This document shows positions 1-7,044 of a stretch of 38,127 bases of DNA, in pieces (the first letter of the stretch is position 1; each line of letters opens with the position of its first letter). The notes below the pieces were generated by a model. The model was not told the origin of the DNA and made no database searches. It worked only from the letters and a program-made list of their open reading frames with translations. The stretch is from JBMNTU01 sp050945895 (GTDB taxonomy: Bacteria; Bacillota; Clostridia; Christensenellales; Christensenellaceae): contig JBMNTU010000006.1 in assembly GCA_050945895.1 (NCBI GenBank), positions 1 through 38,127 on the forward strand, written 5' to 3'. Position numbers and translations under genes: made by a program.

Positions 1-115
1 ATTTCGCCAGTACTGTCGTTATCGCCGCTGTCAATGTTGTCTTGCCATGGTCTACGTGCCCAATCGTCCCGATGTTTACGTGCGGCTTATTCCGCTCAAA
101 TTTTCCTTTTGCCAT
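1..115 (-). CDS. tuf: Elongation factor Tu, N-terminal part (runs off the left edge)
   Basis: EF-Tu is the GTPase that carries aminoacyl-tRNA to the ribosome in the cytoplasm. Only the first 38 codons are in the window. They read MAKGKFERNKPHVNIGTIGH and continue into the P-loop GHVDHGKTT, which is diagnostic of EF-Tu. The ATG lies at 115-113. An AGGAGG Shine-Dalgarno sits at 132-127, well spaced for this start. A VanW-family gene rather than fusA lies upstream on the same strand, so this tuf copy is not directly behind fusA. It has its own consensus-like promoter at 172-200. Whether the genome has a second tuf cannot be seen here. Confidence 0.96.
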   Translation of the reverse strand, partial: MAKGKFERNKPHVNIGTIGHVDHGKTTLTAAITTVLAK

Positions 116-171
116 TTTTTATACATCCTCCTATAAACTGGCGTATTATCCGAATTTTATCATACTCCCAT

Positions 172-200
172 ATTTTATAAGCTAACCATGCATTTGTCAA
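172..200 (-). promoter_or_regulatory. Sigma-A promoter of tuf
   Basis: Read on the minus strand, TTGACA (200-195) is followed by exactly 17 bases and TAAAAT (177-172). The -35 is a perfect consensus, as expected for a highly expressed translation factor. The transcript would start near 165 and carry a leader of about 50 bases before the tuf ATG. Confidence 0.8.
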
Positions 201-246
201 CAGGTGAAATGCGAATTATGTATGCTTTTCGGGCGCTTTTCTGTCC

Positions 247-2136
247 TCAGGTCGCCCCTGCCGCCTGTTCCTGTTGCACGACCGCTCCCGGGTCTGCCGA
301 CGGGGTTGTTCCCGGGTCTGTCGACGGCTGCTCGCTCGGCTGCTCACTGGGCTGGTCTGCCGGCGGATCCTGCGTAGGCTGTTCCTGCTCCACGCCAGGG
401 TCAAGCACCTGGTCGGCCGGCGGTGCTGCCGCCCCTGCCGCTGCATCGCGCGCCGCTTTCACCTCGGCCAACGTCTGCCCCGGCGAGAATGGCACCGCGC
501 TTCCCACTTCGTATATACCGGTAATCGCCCGGTAAGTGGAGGTTCCCACATCAATCTTATCTTCAATCACATTGCCGTTGCTGTCCACTTTTCTTGCATA
601 CAGCTGATACTTCTCATACCGGCGGCTGGGCTTGACCTCGTTGATCGCATACGGATCGAGCGCCGCGTTCACGCGGAATTCCGGCGGCGGAGCCTGAGAG
701 TCCTTTTCATGCAGCGCTTCGCTGTAAAGCTCGACCTCATAATCCCGCTGCCTGGTTCCCCAAAGTTCCACTGTTACCTTCCTGTCCGGTACGTTGCATT
801 TTACAATCAGGAACATGGGATCATCCGTGATATTTTTCACCTTGAAATCCGGTCCGCCCGTCGAAATCGTCGCGTCAAGGCCGGGCTTCACATACCCTGC
901 CATGATGGTATGCGGCACACGGCTGACAATTTCCATCTCCGCTTTCAGGCACGCGTTGTACATGGTGGAGGAAACCTGGCAAATACCACCGCCGTACTGC
1001 GGTGTATATGTTCCATCTTCTATACCGTTCGCTTCCTTGTATCCGGTATCCGCATTCCGCGGCCCCACATGGTCGTTCACAGAAAACGTATCCCACGACC
1101 CAAGCACTGCACCATTTAGCTGCGAGCTAATCTTCCATATATTGTAGCGGCGGTTTTCGGGCGACCCTTCAAATGTCGTTGTTCCCGTTCCCATCAAAAC
1201 ATATTCCTTTGCTTCACCAGAAGCGCTGCCCGGCAGAACGGTTGTCGGCGCATCAATCGCCTCATATTGCCCGCTAGTGATTTGTGCGGCAACCATTCCG
1301 GTCAGGCTGTCTATATCAACTTCATAGCCGTCTTCCGGGTCAGACTTGACCAGTGATCCCCATGTCGTCAGGCCGCTTTCATCGTTTTGGACTTCTACTT
1401 TGTAGTTTGCATTGACGGGTTTTTTGCCCCATGCATCCAGTTCTGCCAAGCTTTCGAAGTGCGTTTTAATTGCAGCTTCATCAATCGTATATTCCAGCGG
1501 AAAATCTATCTGCGTTGTGGCCGGCTGCACGTTCTCTCCGCCCTCTTCGCCTTCCTGCCCGTCATCAGGCTGTTTTTCGTTCGCCACAGCCTGCTGGCGG
1601 CTATATTCCAGCGCTTCTTCAAGCGGTGCCCTCGTATCTACCGTTACGCCCAATGTCGCAAGGTCAAGCACATACGGTTCCCCCGAGCGGTCTATCTCGG
1701 TAATCTCCTCTTTTTCCTCAGCGTCTTCGCCCTCTTCTTCACCTTCACCGGAATCCGAGCTTTCTTGCTCGTCGCTTCCGCCTCTGGGCAACTCGGTTCC
1801 ATCCGCGCCTATCTGCACGACAATCCTTTTATCCGGCACATCAAACGTCACCTGCTGGCCGGCAAGCATTTCTTCTACTACCGGCGAAAGTGCCGCTTCG
1901 CCCTGTTCAACCGTCATTCCCGAAACATCCACGCCGCCAACCGTTACGCCATCCGCAATTGTAGTAACTTCTACCGTAGCCGCTTCGGCTACAGGATCCA
2001 TTCCGTCCTTCTTATTCAGGTTTGTATAAACGAAATAAATAATTAACGCGGCAATAACCGCAACTACCGCAATAAAAACACCCAGTCTTTTCACGTTCAC
2101 ATGTCGCCGGGCCGTTGCTGTCCTGTACCTTTTCAT
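247..2136 (-). CDS. VanW-family membrane-anchored envelope protein (VanW-1)
   Basis: The predicted product has 629 residues. Residues about 19-37 form one hydrophobic segment after a basic start, so it is probably anchored with most of the chain outside the cell. A peptidoglycan-binding-like region (PG_binding_4 type) spans roughly 60-280. The VanW core covers about 330-460 and includes RRYNIWK, the GGGICQVSST signature near 381-390, and a GLDATIS motif. The C-terminus is rich in Pro, Gln and Ala, like a wall-spanning linker. Two acidic stretches rich in Glu and Asp interrupt the N-terminal region, which is unusual. VanW proteins occur in some vancomycin-resistance clusters but their biochemical role is unknown, and nothing here indicates resistance. 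The gene is probably monocistronic, with its own promoter at 2198-2226. Confidence 0.9.
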   Translation of the reverse strand: MKRYRTATARRHVNVKRLGVFIAVVAVIAALIIYFVYTNLNKKDGMDPVAEAATVEVTTIADGVTVGGVDVSGMTVEQGEAALSPVVEEMLAGQQVTFDVPDKRIVVQIGADGTELPRGGSDEQESSDSGEGEEEGEDAEEKEEITEIDRSGEPYVLDLATLGVTVDTRAPLEEALEYSRQQAVANEKQPDDGQEGEEGGENVQPATTQIDFPLEYTIDEAAIKTHFESLAELDAWGKKPVNANYKVEVQNDESGLTTWGSLVKSDPEDGYEVDIDSLTGMVAAQITSGQYEAIDAPTTVLPGSASGEAKEYVLMGTGTTTFEGSPENRRYNIWKISSQLNGAVLGSWDTFSVNDHVGPRNADTGYKEANGIEDGTYTPQYGGGICQVSSTMYNACLKAEMEIVSRVPHTIMAGYVKPGLDATISTGGPDFKVKNITDDPMFLIVKCNVPDRKVTVELWGTRQRDYEVELYSEALHEKDSQAPPPEFRVNAALDPYAINEVKPSRRYEKYQLYARKVDSNGNVIEDKIDVGTSTYRAITGIYEVGSAVPFSPGQTLAEVKAARDAAAGAAAPPADQVLDPGVEQEQPTQDPPADQPSEQPSEQPSTDPGTTPSADPGAVVQQEQAAGAT

Positions 2137-2197
2137 GGATGATCCTTCTCTCCTTCAAACACAAATAAAAGCCGTAAAACTCTGCGTACACCCAACT

Positions 2198-2226
2198 ATA
2201 ATACATGATATTTTTCCCATTGTAAA
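2198..2226 (-). promoter_or_regulatory. Promoter of the VanW-1 gene
   Basis: On the minus strand TTTACA (2226-2221) and TATTAT (2203-2198) are separated by 17 bases. The start site would be near 2191, about 55 bases before the ATG at 2136. The promoter of the second VanW gene (5078-5106) has the same two hexamers and the same spacing. Confidence 0.75.
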
Positions 2227-2505
2227 CAAGACCTTTGGTTGTTAAAACATATTTTACAATTTTGTTTGGAATGTAAAAAGGGGCTGTTCAAAAGCCATCT
2301 GTGCACGCGCAAAAAACCTTGCAAAATCAGCTGCAATTGTCCCCGGAAACAAGCCCTCTTCTGTATACCAATGTCTCCTGCCAATCTTTACGGCAGTGCC
2401 GGCTTTTCTGTTTCGCTTCGGCGAGTATTATTTTCTGTCCTGAAGCAAAAGCAAACCGGCTCTTCCTGCACAGCTGGGAGTTTATGTCCCGCCAAGGCAC
2501 GCAAC
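2227..2505. other. Intergenic stretch without a credible gene; several hairpins
   Basis: No open frame here has a ribosome binding site or a recognisable product. Several complementary segments are visible. CTGCC (2378-2382) can pair with GGCAG (2392-2396). GCCGG (2398-2402) can pair with CCGGC (2456-2460) and encloses a CGC-TTCG-GCG hairpin at 2414-2423. This could reflect a small structured RNA, but no strong promoter for it was found on either strand and it matches no RNA family I recognise. Confidence 0.3.
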
Positions 2506-2533
2506 AAAAAAGGCGCAATGCGCCCTTTGTAAA
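2506..2533 (-). terminator. Rho-independent terminator after the LiaF-like gene
   Basis: On the minus strand GGCGC-ATT-GCGCC (2524-2512) is followed directly by six T (2511-2506). A G-T pair and A-T pairs extend the stem. It lies about 20 bases beyond the stop of the LiaF-like gene. Confidence 0.8.
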
Positions 2534-2553
2534 ACACCGGATCATATTCTCGC

Positions 2554-3288
2554 TTATATGTAAATAACCTCCACGCCGCCCATGCTAATGTTGCCGCTTA
2601 GCGTCAGCTTGGGCGAATCCGCCTCCCGAACCGGCGTTCCTTTAAACTCCACTCCGCCGACGCTCCCCGCCGTTTTGTTAATAATGTCAAAATTCCGGGG
2701 CACATACAGTTTGATAGCCCCAAACGAGCATTCCAGCCATACTTCTCCGCCCTGCGGGTTTATTTCCGCCTGTGCAAAATTAATTTCCGCGTTTCCAAAG
2801 TGTACCGAAAACTTCCCGCGCGTAAAGCAGCTCGAACGAAGGTAGCGCGAAACGTCGCCAAAACGCACAGATATGGAAGGATAATTATCGTCTGTGCTTC
2901 CCGCATCGTCCGTATGCATCGACGAAGCATCCTCATTCCAGCAGCTTCCCTCATGAAAGCTCCCCCCATCATAAAACTGCTTTTTGGGCCGCGTCCGGAA
3001 CAAAAAGTAAAACGCGATGCTTAAAAAAACAGCGGCAACAATCAATATCCACGGCGCAATATACGGCCATGCCATCGGGTTTTGAAAGATCATATAAATA
3101 ACCGCAACCGGAATAAATATGCCCGGCCACACCCTGTGCAGCGCGCTCTGGATGATGACTGCCACCAGCAAAATCGTCCAAAACAGGCTCCAAAAGCTTA
3201 TTTCCATAAACGAGCCCACCTGGCTTGCAATAAGCAGTATTGTTGCAAGTATAAAGAATATACCCCAAAACCAGTTTCTTTTCTTCAT
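2554..3288 (-). CDS. LiaF-like membrane protein
   Basis: The predicted protein has 244 residues. The first 100 or so are strongly hydrophobic with about four membrane segments. A short charged linker follows. The C-terminal 100 residues form a Gly/Val-rich beta-repeat domain containing IKLYVPRNFDI and GNISMGGVEVIYI, which resembles the C-terminal domain of LiaF/YvqF. LiaF proteins sense or modulate cell-envelope stress, usually with a histidine kinase. Here the partner is a LytTR regulator instead. The start lies 7 bases after the LytTR stop, and a GAGGAG Shine-Dalgarno overlaps the end of that gene, so the two are almost certainly co-transcribed and translationally linked. The family call is from domain pattern. 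The specific signal is unknown. Confidence 0.8.
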   Translation of the reverse strand: MKKRNWFWGIFFILATILLIASQVGSFMEISFWSLFWTILLVAVIIQSALHRVWPGIFIPVAVIYMIFQNPMAWPYIAPWILIVAAVFLSIAFYFLFRTRPKKQFYDGGSFHEGSCWNEDASSMHTDDAGSTDDNYPSISVRFGDVSRYLRSSCFTRGKFSVHFGNAEINFAQAEINPQGGEVWLECSFGAIKLYVPRNFDIINKTAGSVGGVEFKGTPVREADSPKLTLSGNISMGGVEVIYI

Positions 3289-3295
3289 TATTAAT

Positions 3296-3748
3296 CTATC
3301 TCCTCTCAGCTAACCTTTCTTTCAGCGAAGCGTAATACCGCCTCGATACATACACATGCTTATATGTTCCCTCAAACTCCACCAAGCTGGCAGACGCCAG
3401 GTTGCGCGTAATGGAATGGGTGCGGTCGATGTTTAATATGGCCGATTTGGATACGCGCATAAATCGCGCGGGAAGCATATCCATCAGTTCATACAGCCGG
3501 TGCCGGATCGAAAAACTGTCGTTTTTTGTATGCGCATATACACCGTCGTTTTCCGTTTCAAAAAACAAGACCTCGGAAAGCGGAAAATAAAACTCCTTAT
3601 GTCCTTTATAAAACACGATTTTTGCGGCAGCGGAAAATTGCTCCAGTATCGCACGCTGAATTTTATCAACCGCTTCGTTCACTTCCCTGCAGCGGATGAT
3701 GATTTCATCCTCCAGCAGGTCTTTTTCGGTTTCGATCCGTATTTTCAC
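3296..3748 (-). CDS. LytTR-domain DNA-binding regulator
   Basis: The predicted protein has 150 residues. A short N-terminal part (about 1-40) precedes a LytTR DNA-binding domain (about 45-145), seen in motifs such as FYFPLSEVLFFE and FMRVSKSAILNI. There is no phospho-receiver domain, so it is a stand-alone LytTR protein of the type that is often encoded with a small membrane protein thought to control it. The start is GTG at 3748-3746 with a good AGGAGAGG site just upstream. The LiaF-like gene follows 7 bases after the stop and is the likely inhibitor or sensor. Direct repeats spaced exactly 21 bases, a LytTR-type arrangement, lie upstream of the promoter and suggest autoregulation. Confidence 0.9.
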   Translation of the reverse strand: MKIRIETEKDLLEDEIIIRCREVNEAVDKIQRAILEQFSAAAKIVFYKGHKEFYFPLSEVLFFETENDGVYAHTKNDSFSIRHRLYELMDMLPARFMRVSKSAILNIDRTHSITRNLASASLVEFEGTYKHVYVSRRYYASLKERLAERR

Positions 3749-3770
3749 GCTTCCTCTCCTTCACAGTTGC

Positions 3771-3779
3771 ATTATATCA
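3771..3779 (-). promoter_or_regulatory. Extended -10 promoter of the LytTR/LiaF-like operon
   Basis: The minus strand reads TGA-TATAAT (3779-3771), an extended -10 element, about 22 bases before the GTG start. The -35 position is a run of T with no resemblance to TTGACA, which is what an activator-dependent promoter would look like. Confidence 0.65.
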
Positions 3780-3811
3780 GCAATATTCCGCTAAAAAAAG
3801 CAGTTTTGGGT

Positions 3812-3852
3812 AAGCGGTCTGTTTTTTCTGCCAAGCGGTGCAAATTACCGCT
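3812..3852. promoter_or_regulatory. Candidate LytTR operator: repeats 21 bp apart plus an inverted copy
   Basis: On the plus strand AAGCGGT occurs at 3812-3818 and again at 3833-3839, exactly 21 bases apart. An inverted copy ACCGCT follows at 3847-3852. LytTR proteins typically bind two imperfect 9-base direct repeats separated by 12-13 bases, which gives this 21-22 base period. The site sits about 50-75 bases upstream of the expected start of the LytTR transcript. Confidence 0.5.
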
Positions 3853-3931
3853 CCAACCTGCCCCCCATCCAAACTATTCTGCAAAAGCCGCCGTTTGATG
3901 TAAAATACATTACAAAATACACAACAAACAG

Positions 3932-3960
3932 TTACCGTCACCAAAAAAATATAGTATAAT
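3932..3960 (+). promoter_or_regulatory. Promoter of rex-yjbQ
   Basis: TTACCG (3932-3937), a 17-base spacer and a consensus TATAAT (3955-3960) lie about 40 bases upstream of the rex ATG. A TGTGAA half-site (3979-3984) downstream of it resembles one arm of a Rex operator, but no second arm is visible. Confidence 0.65.
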
Positions 3961-4001
3961 AATATGGAAAATAAATTATGTGAATGATCAGAGGTAAGCA
4001 A

Positions 4002-4643
4002 ATGAGTGAAAAAATCTCGCAAGCAGTCATACGCAGGCTGCCTAAATATTACAGATATCTGGAAGACATCCAGTCCAAGGGGATAGACAAAATATCCTCC
4101 TCGCGCATGAGCGCCGAAATGGGCCTCAACGCTTCCCAGATCCGCCGCGATTTCAACTGCTTCGGCGGCTTTGGCCAGCAGGGGTACGGCTACAGCGTCC
4201 CCAAGCTGAAAAGCGAGATCACCCATATATTGGGGCTGGATAAAAAATACAAGGTCATTATCATCGGCGCGGGGCGAATCGGCCATGCGCTGATGGGCTA
4301 CCGCAATTTTACGCTGGAGGGCTTCGATATCATCGACATGTTCGATACCGACCCGGCCAAGGTCGGCCAGATCATAGAGGGCAAAACCGTGCAAAGCATG
4401 GACTCGCTGGGCAGCTATCTGGATTCCCACGAGGTCGATATTGCCATTATCTGTACGCCCAAAGAACAGGCGCAAAGGGCGGCCGATATGCTGGTTAGCC
4501 TGGGCATTAAAGCAATCTGGAATTTTGCGCCCACCGATGTTGCCGTGCGGCGCGGCGTAAGCCTGGAAAACGTCCATCTTTCAGACAGCCTGTATGTACT
4601 TTCCTATAAAATGAGCAATACCATGCTAATAGAGGAGGACTGA
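4002..4643 (+). CDS. rex: Redox-sensing transcriptional repressor Rex
   Basis: Rex represses fermentation and NADH-oxidising genes and releases DNA when the NADH/NAD+ ratio rises. The 213-residue product has the N-terminal winged helix (about 1-80, with the ASQIRRDF recognition region) and a Rossmann domain beginning at VIIIGAGRIGHAL (about 84-96), where NAD(H) binds. Length is typical for the family. The ATG at 4002 is chosen over an in-frame ATG at 3984 because AGAGG at 3990-3994 is spaced 7 bases from it. yjbQ starts 2 bases after the rex stop, so the two form an operon. Several genes in this window belong to anaerobic redox metabolism, but no convincing Rex operator was found near them. 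Confidence 0.95.
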   Translation: MSEKISQAVIRRLPKYYRYLEDIQSKGIDKISSSRMSAEMGLNASQIRRDFNCFGGFGQQGYGYSVPKLKSEITHILGLDKKYKVIIIGAGRIGHALMGYRNFTLEGFDIIDMFDTDPAKVGQIIEGKTVQSMDSLGSYLDSHEVDIAIICTPKEQAQRAADMLVSLGIKAIWNFAPTDVAVRRGVSLENVHLSDSLYVLSYKMSNTMLIEED

Positions 4644-4645
4644 AT

Positions 4646-5038
4646 ATGTTTCGGTTTGAGCTTGAGACCTACAAGGAAAATGCGCTGATCCCCATTACGA
4701 AGTCTGTGCGGGACGCCATCAAAAAAAGCGAGGTCAAGGATGGGCTGGCGGTTGTATACTGCCCACACACAACCGCAGGAATCACCATCAACGAAAATGC
4801 AGACCCTGATGTTGCAAAAGACCTGATTACTGCAATGAACGCCATTGTTCCCGACGTCCGTTTTCACCATGGCGAGGGCAATTCGCCCGCGCACCTGAAA
4901 ACGCTGCTCACAGGAGCGAGCGTAACCATCCCTATTTCGGACGGAGAGCCTGTTTTAGGCATTTGGCAGGGCGTGTATTTTTGTGAATACGACGGCCCGC
5001 GTCAACGGAAATACTTTGTGCAAATTGTAAGCGGCTGA
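4646..5038 (+). CDS. yjbQ: YjbQ/UPF0047 family protein (putative secondary thiamine-phosphate synthase)
   Basis: The predicted protein has 130 residues, the usual family length. Conserved family segments are visible: YCPHTTAGITINENAD (about residues 34-49), HHGEGNSPAHL (about 74-84) and the C-terminal GPRQRK. The conserved histidines and acidic residues sit where the family active site is found. Members have weak thiamine-phosphate synthase activity, but the physiological role is uncertain. It follows rex by 2 bases with an AGAGGAGG-like site overlapping the rex end. No thiamine genes are nearby, so context gives no support for a thiamine role. Confidence 0.88.
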   Translation: MFRFELETYKENALIPITKSVRDAIKKSEVKDGLAVVYCPHTTAGITINENADPDVAKDLITAMNAIVPDVRFHHGEGNSPAHLKTLLTGASVTIPISDGEPVLGIWQGVYFCEYDGPRQRKYFVQIVSG

Positions 5039-5077
5039 ATATTTTGGCATAAATAGAAAAAATTTACAATTTCTCTG

Positions 5078-5106
5078 TTTACAGAACCGGTTCATGCGAC
5101 TATTAT
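5078..5106 (+). promoter_or_regulatory. Promoter of the VanW-2 gene
   Basis: TTTACA (5078-5083), 17 bases and TATTAT (5101-5106), identical in both boxes and spacing to the promoter of the other VanW gene in this window. Confidence 0.75.
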
Positions 5107-5155
5107 AGAATATACAAATTTTTATCCAAGACTTACAGGGGTGCGAGGGAGCAAA

Positions 5156-6898
5156 ATGAGCAGAAACATTGAAGATAACAAGAAAAAACAAACGTATGCC
5201 ATAGAGTTTACGGATGCGGACCAGCCGGAAAAGGCTTCCGCCTCTCAGCCGGAGCCTGCGCAGGCCTCCGCCGGCGCGGCCGCGGAGGATACTCCTGCGC
5301 CTGAAGCGCCAGAACAAAAACCCAAAAAGAAGCGGCGGGGCCTTGTTGCCGTTCTTGTTGTTGCCATATGCGCAGTTGCTGGCGTGGGCGCTTACATGTT
5401 CCTTGGAACGGGCACAGCATATTCCCTGAGCGAGGCGTCCGAAATCACTGATAACGGTACGTTTTATGACGGCGTTTCCGTGCTTGGCGTAGACCTTTCC
5501 GGAAAAACCGCCCAAGAGGTGCGCCCGGATGTAGAGGCTGCGGCGCAACAGATGATTGATGACATTTCCACCGGGTTTACACTGGAAGAAAATGAATATG
5601 CCCTTACCGGCGAAGACCTTGGCGCTGCCATCGATGTGGAAGGCGCGCTGCTTGCCGCCATGACCTACGGCAGAAACGGCAATTTCTTCGAGCGCAAGGA
5701 CGCCATCGACACGGCAGCCGCATCGGGCTATGCGGTCGACGCACCCATTACGTTTAGCATCGATACCATCCGAAAATCCGTTACCCAATACGACGACGAG
5801 CTGAATATTGCGGCACAGGACGCATCTGTTTCTATGAACCCTGTTTCGGATGAAGATAAAAAAATTACCAATATGGAAATTACCTATGCGGAAGAGGTGA
5901 TGGGGCGCACGGTAGATACGTCTGCCCTTGCCAATACCATCCTGACAAATGCGACCGCCGGTAATTTTGATTATGTTGCCGCACAGGCAACGCCCGTACA
6001 GCCAAACATCACTCTTGCAAGCATCGAAGACCAGTATACGGAACGCGGCGTATTTTCTACCAAGTATTCCGGTTCGGCGGAAGGCCGCCGCTACAATATC
6101 TGGAAAATGAGCGATATTATCAACGGCGTAAAAATTGAGCCGGGCGAAACATGGTCCATCAACGAAGAGGCCGGCCCGCGGACATATGCGCTTGGCTGGA
6201 AGGGCGCGCCCGGTATATCGGACGGAGAATATAAAGAAGAGGCGGGCGGCGGTATCTGCCAGGTTTCTTCTACCCTTTACAATGCAGTCATTCGCGCAGA
6301 GGTGGAAATCGTAGACCGTTCGCACCACTCGTGGCCGCTCGACTATGTCGCAGGCGGGCTGGACGCGACTATTTCTACAGGCGCTCCTGATTTTGTTATC
6401 CGCAACAATTATGACGTTCCCATCTACATCATTGCGCGGTGCGACGGCGAAGACGCGCGCACGGTGGAGGTCGCCATTTACGGCCCGCCGCACGAAGACG
6501 GCCTGACGCGTGATTTTAGCTCCGAGTTGGTTGGCACCACCGGGGCAGGCGGAACGATTACCATTCCCGACCCGACACTGCCCGCCGGACAGACTGTGCA
6601 AATCATCGGCGCGCATCAGGGCAAGACCTATAAGGTATACAAGCACTACCTGGACGAAAACGGAAACGAAGTGAAGGTTGAGGACTTTTCCACCGAGACC
6701 TATTCGCCCAAACCGGCGAAAGTCCGGGTTGGTACAGGCGAAGCAGCCGCACCAGTAGTCGATCCCGGCGCGGTCGCTCCAGCACCCGCCGATCCTGCGC
6801 CACCTGCAGACCCCGCACCGCCCGCGGATCCTGCACCGCCTGCAGACCCTGCTCCACCGGCCGATCCCGGCGGGGCGGCAGAGGTTCCGGCAGCATAA
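5156..6898 (+). CDS. VanW-family membrane-anchored envelope protein (VanW-2)
   Basis: The product has 580 residues from the ATG at 5156, which has a GAGGGAG site upstream. An in-frame GTG at 5141 has no site and was rejected. About 60 cytoplasmic residues rich in Ala, Pro and Glu precede a KKKRRG stop and one membrane helix (about 62-83). The extracellular part has a peptidoglycan-binding-like region and then the VanW core (about 305-440), with RRYNIWKM and the GGGICQVSST signature near 365. The tail holds five PADPAP-type repeats. It is a clear paralogue of the gene at 247-2136, but with a longer cytoplasmic head and no acidic inserts. Biochemical function of VanW is unknown; a cell-wall role is inferred. 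It is transcribed alone and ends at a terminator. Confidence 0.9.
   Translation: MSRNIEDNKKKQTYAIEFTDADQPEKASASQPEPAQASAGAAAEDTPAPEAPEQKPKKKRRGLVAVLVVAICAVAGVGAYMFLGTGTAYSLSEASEITDNGTFYDGVSVLGVDLSGKTAQEVRPDVEAAAQQMIDDISTGFTLEENEYALTGEDLGAAIDVEGALLAAMTYGRNGNFFERKDAIDTAAASGYAVDAPITFSIDTIRKSVTQYDDELNIAAQDASVSMNPVSDEDKKITNMEITYAEEVMGRTVDTSALANTILTNATAGNFDYVAAQATPVQPNITLASIEDQYTERGVFSTKYSGSAEGRRYNIWKMSDIINGVKIEPGETWSINEEAGPRTYALGWKGAPGISDGEYKEEAGGGICQVSSTLYNAVIRAEVEIVDRSHHSWPLDYVAGGLDATISTGAPDFVIRNNYDVPIYIIARCDGEDARTVEVAIYGPPHEDGLTRDFSSELVGTTGAGGTITIPDPTLPAGQTVQIIGAHQGKTYKVYKHYLDENGNEVKVEDFSTETYSPKPAKVRVGTGEAAAPVVDPGAVAPAPADPAPPADPAPPADPAPPADPAPPADPGGAAEVPAA
6784..6868 (+). repeat. 18-bp in-frame tandem repeat coding PADPAP units
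   Basis: About five diverged 18-base units encode successive PADPAP or PADPGG blocks at the C-terminus of VanW-2. The third positions vary between units, so selection appears to act at the peptide level. Such Pro/Ala linkers commonly span or contact the cell wall. The number of units may vary between strains. Confidence 0.85.
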
Positions 6899-6916
6899 AT
6901 AATTCGCAATCTAAGA

Positions 6917-6942
6917 GGCTGCGCACTGCGCAGTCTTTTTTT
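6917..6942 (+). terminator. Rho-independent terminator after VanW-2
   Basis: GGCTGCGC-ACT-GCGCAGTC (6917-6935), a stem with one G-T pair, runs into seven T ending at 6942. Confidence 0.85.
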
Positions 6943-6997
6943 ATCCCTTTCGAATTTCAAAAGTTCATATTTGCGCCACCCAAAAAGCACTCCCCTA

Positions 6998-7006
6998 TGA
7001 TATAAT
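6998..7006 (+). promoter_or_regulatory. Extended -10 promoter of dnaE
   Basis: TGA-TATAAT at 6998-7006 lies about 40 bases before the dnaE ATG. No good -35 is present at 17 bases, so the TG extension probably compensates. Confidence 0.6.
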
Positions 7007-7044
7007 TTATTGGTAAAGAAATTTTGATATCCGGAGAGATTGAT

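Noticed and set aside
247..320. Hairpin GGGCG/CGCCC near the VanW-1 stop as a terminator
   Set aside because: No T run follows it on the minus strand, and the stem is short.
274..1119. Long open frame on the plus strand inside VanW-1
   Set aside because: It is antisense to a well-supported gene, is rich in Arg and His as shadow frames are, and has no ribosome site or known domain.
2301..2567. 88-codon frame in the gap after the LiaF-like gene
   Set aside because: It has no ribosome site, runs across the terminator of the neighbouring gene and shows no plausible protein features.
3979..3984. Rex autoregulatory operator before rex
   Set aside because: Only one half-site TGTGAA is present, with no inverted second arm.
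4955..6646. 563-codon minus-strand frame opposite VanW-2
   Set aside because: It lies opposite a real gene with clear domains, has shadow-like composition, and no convincing start signal.
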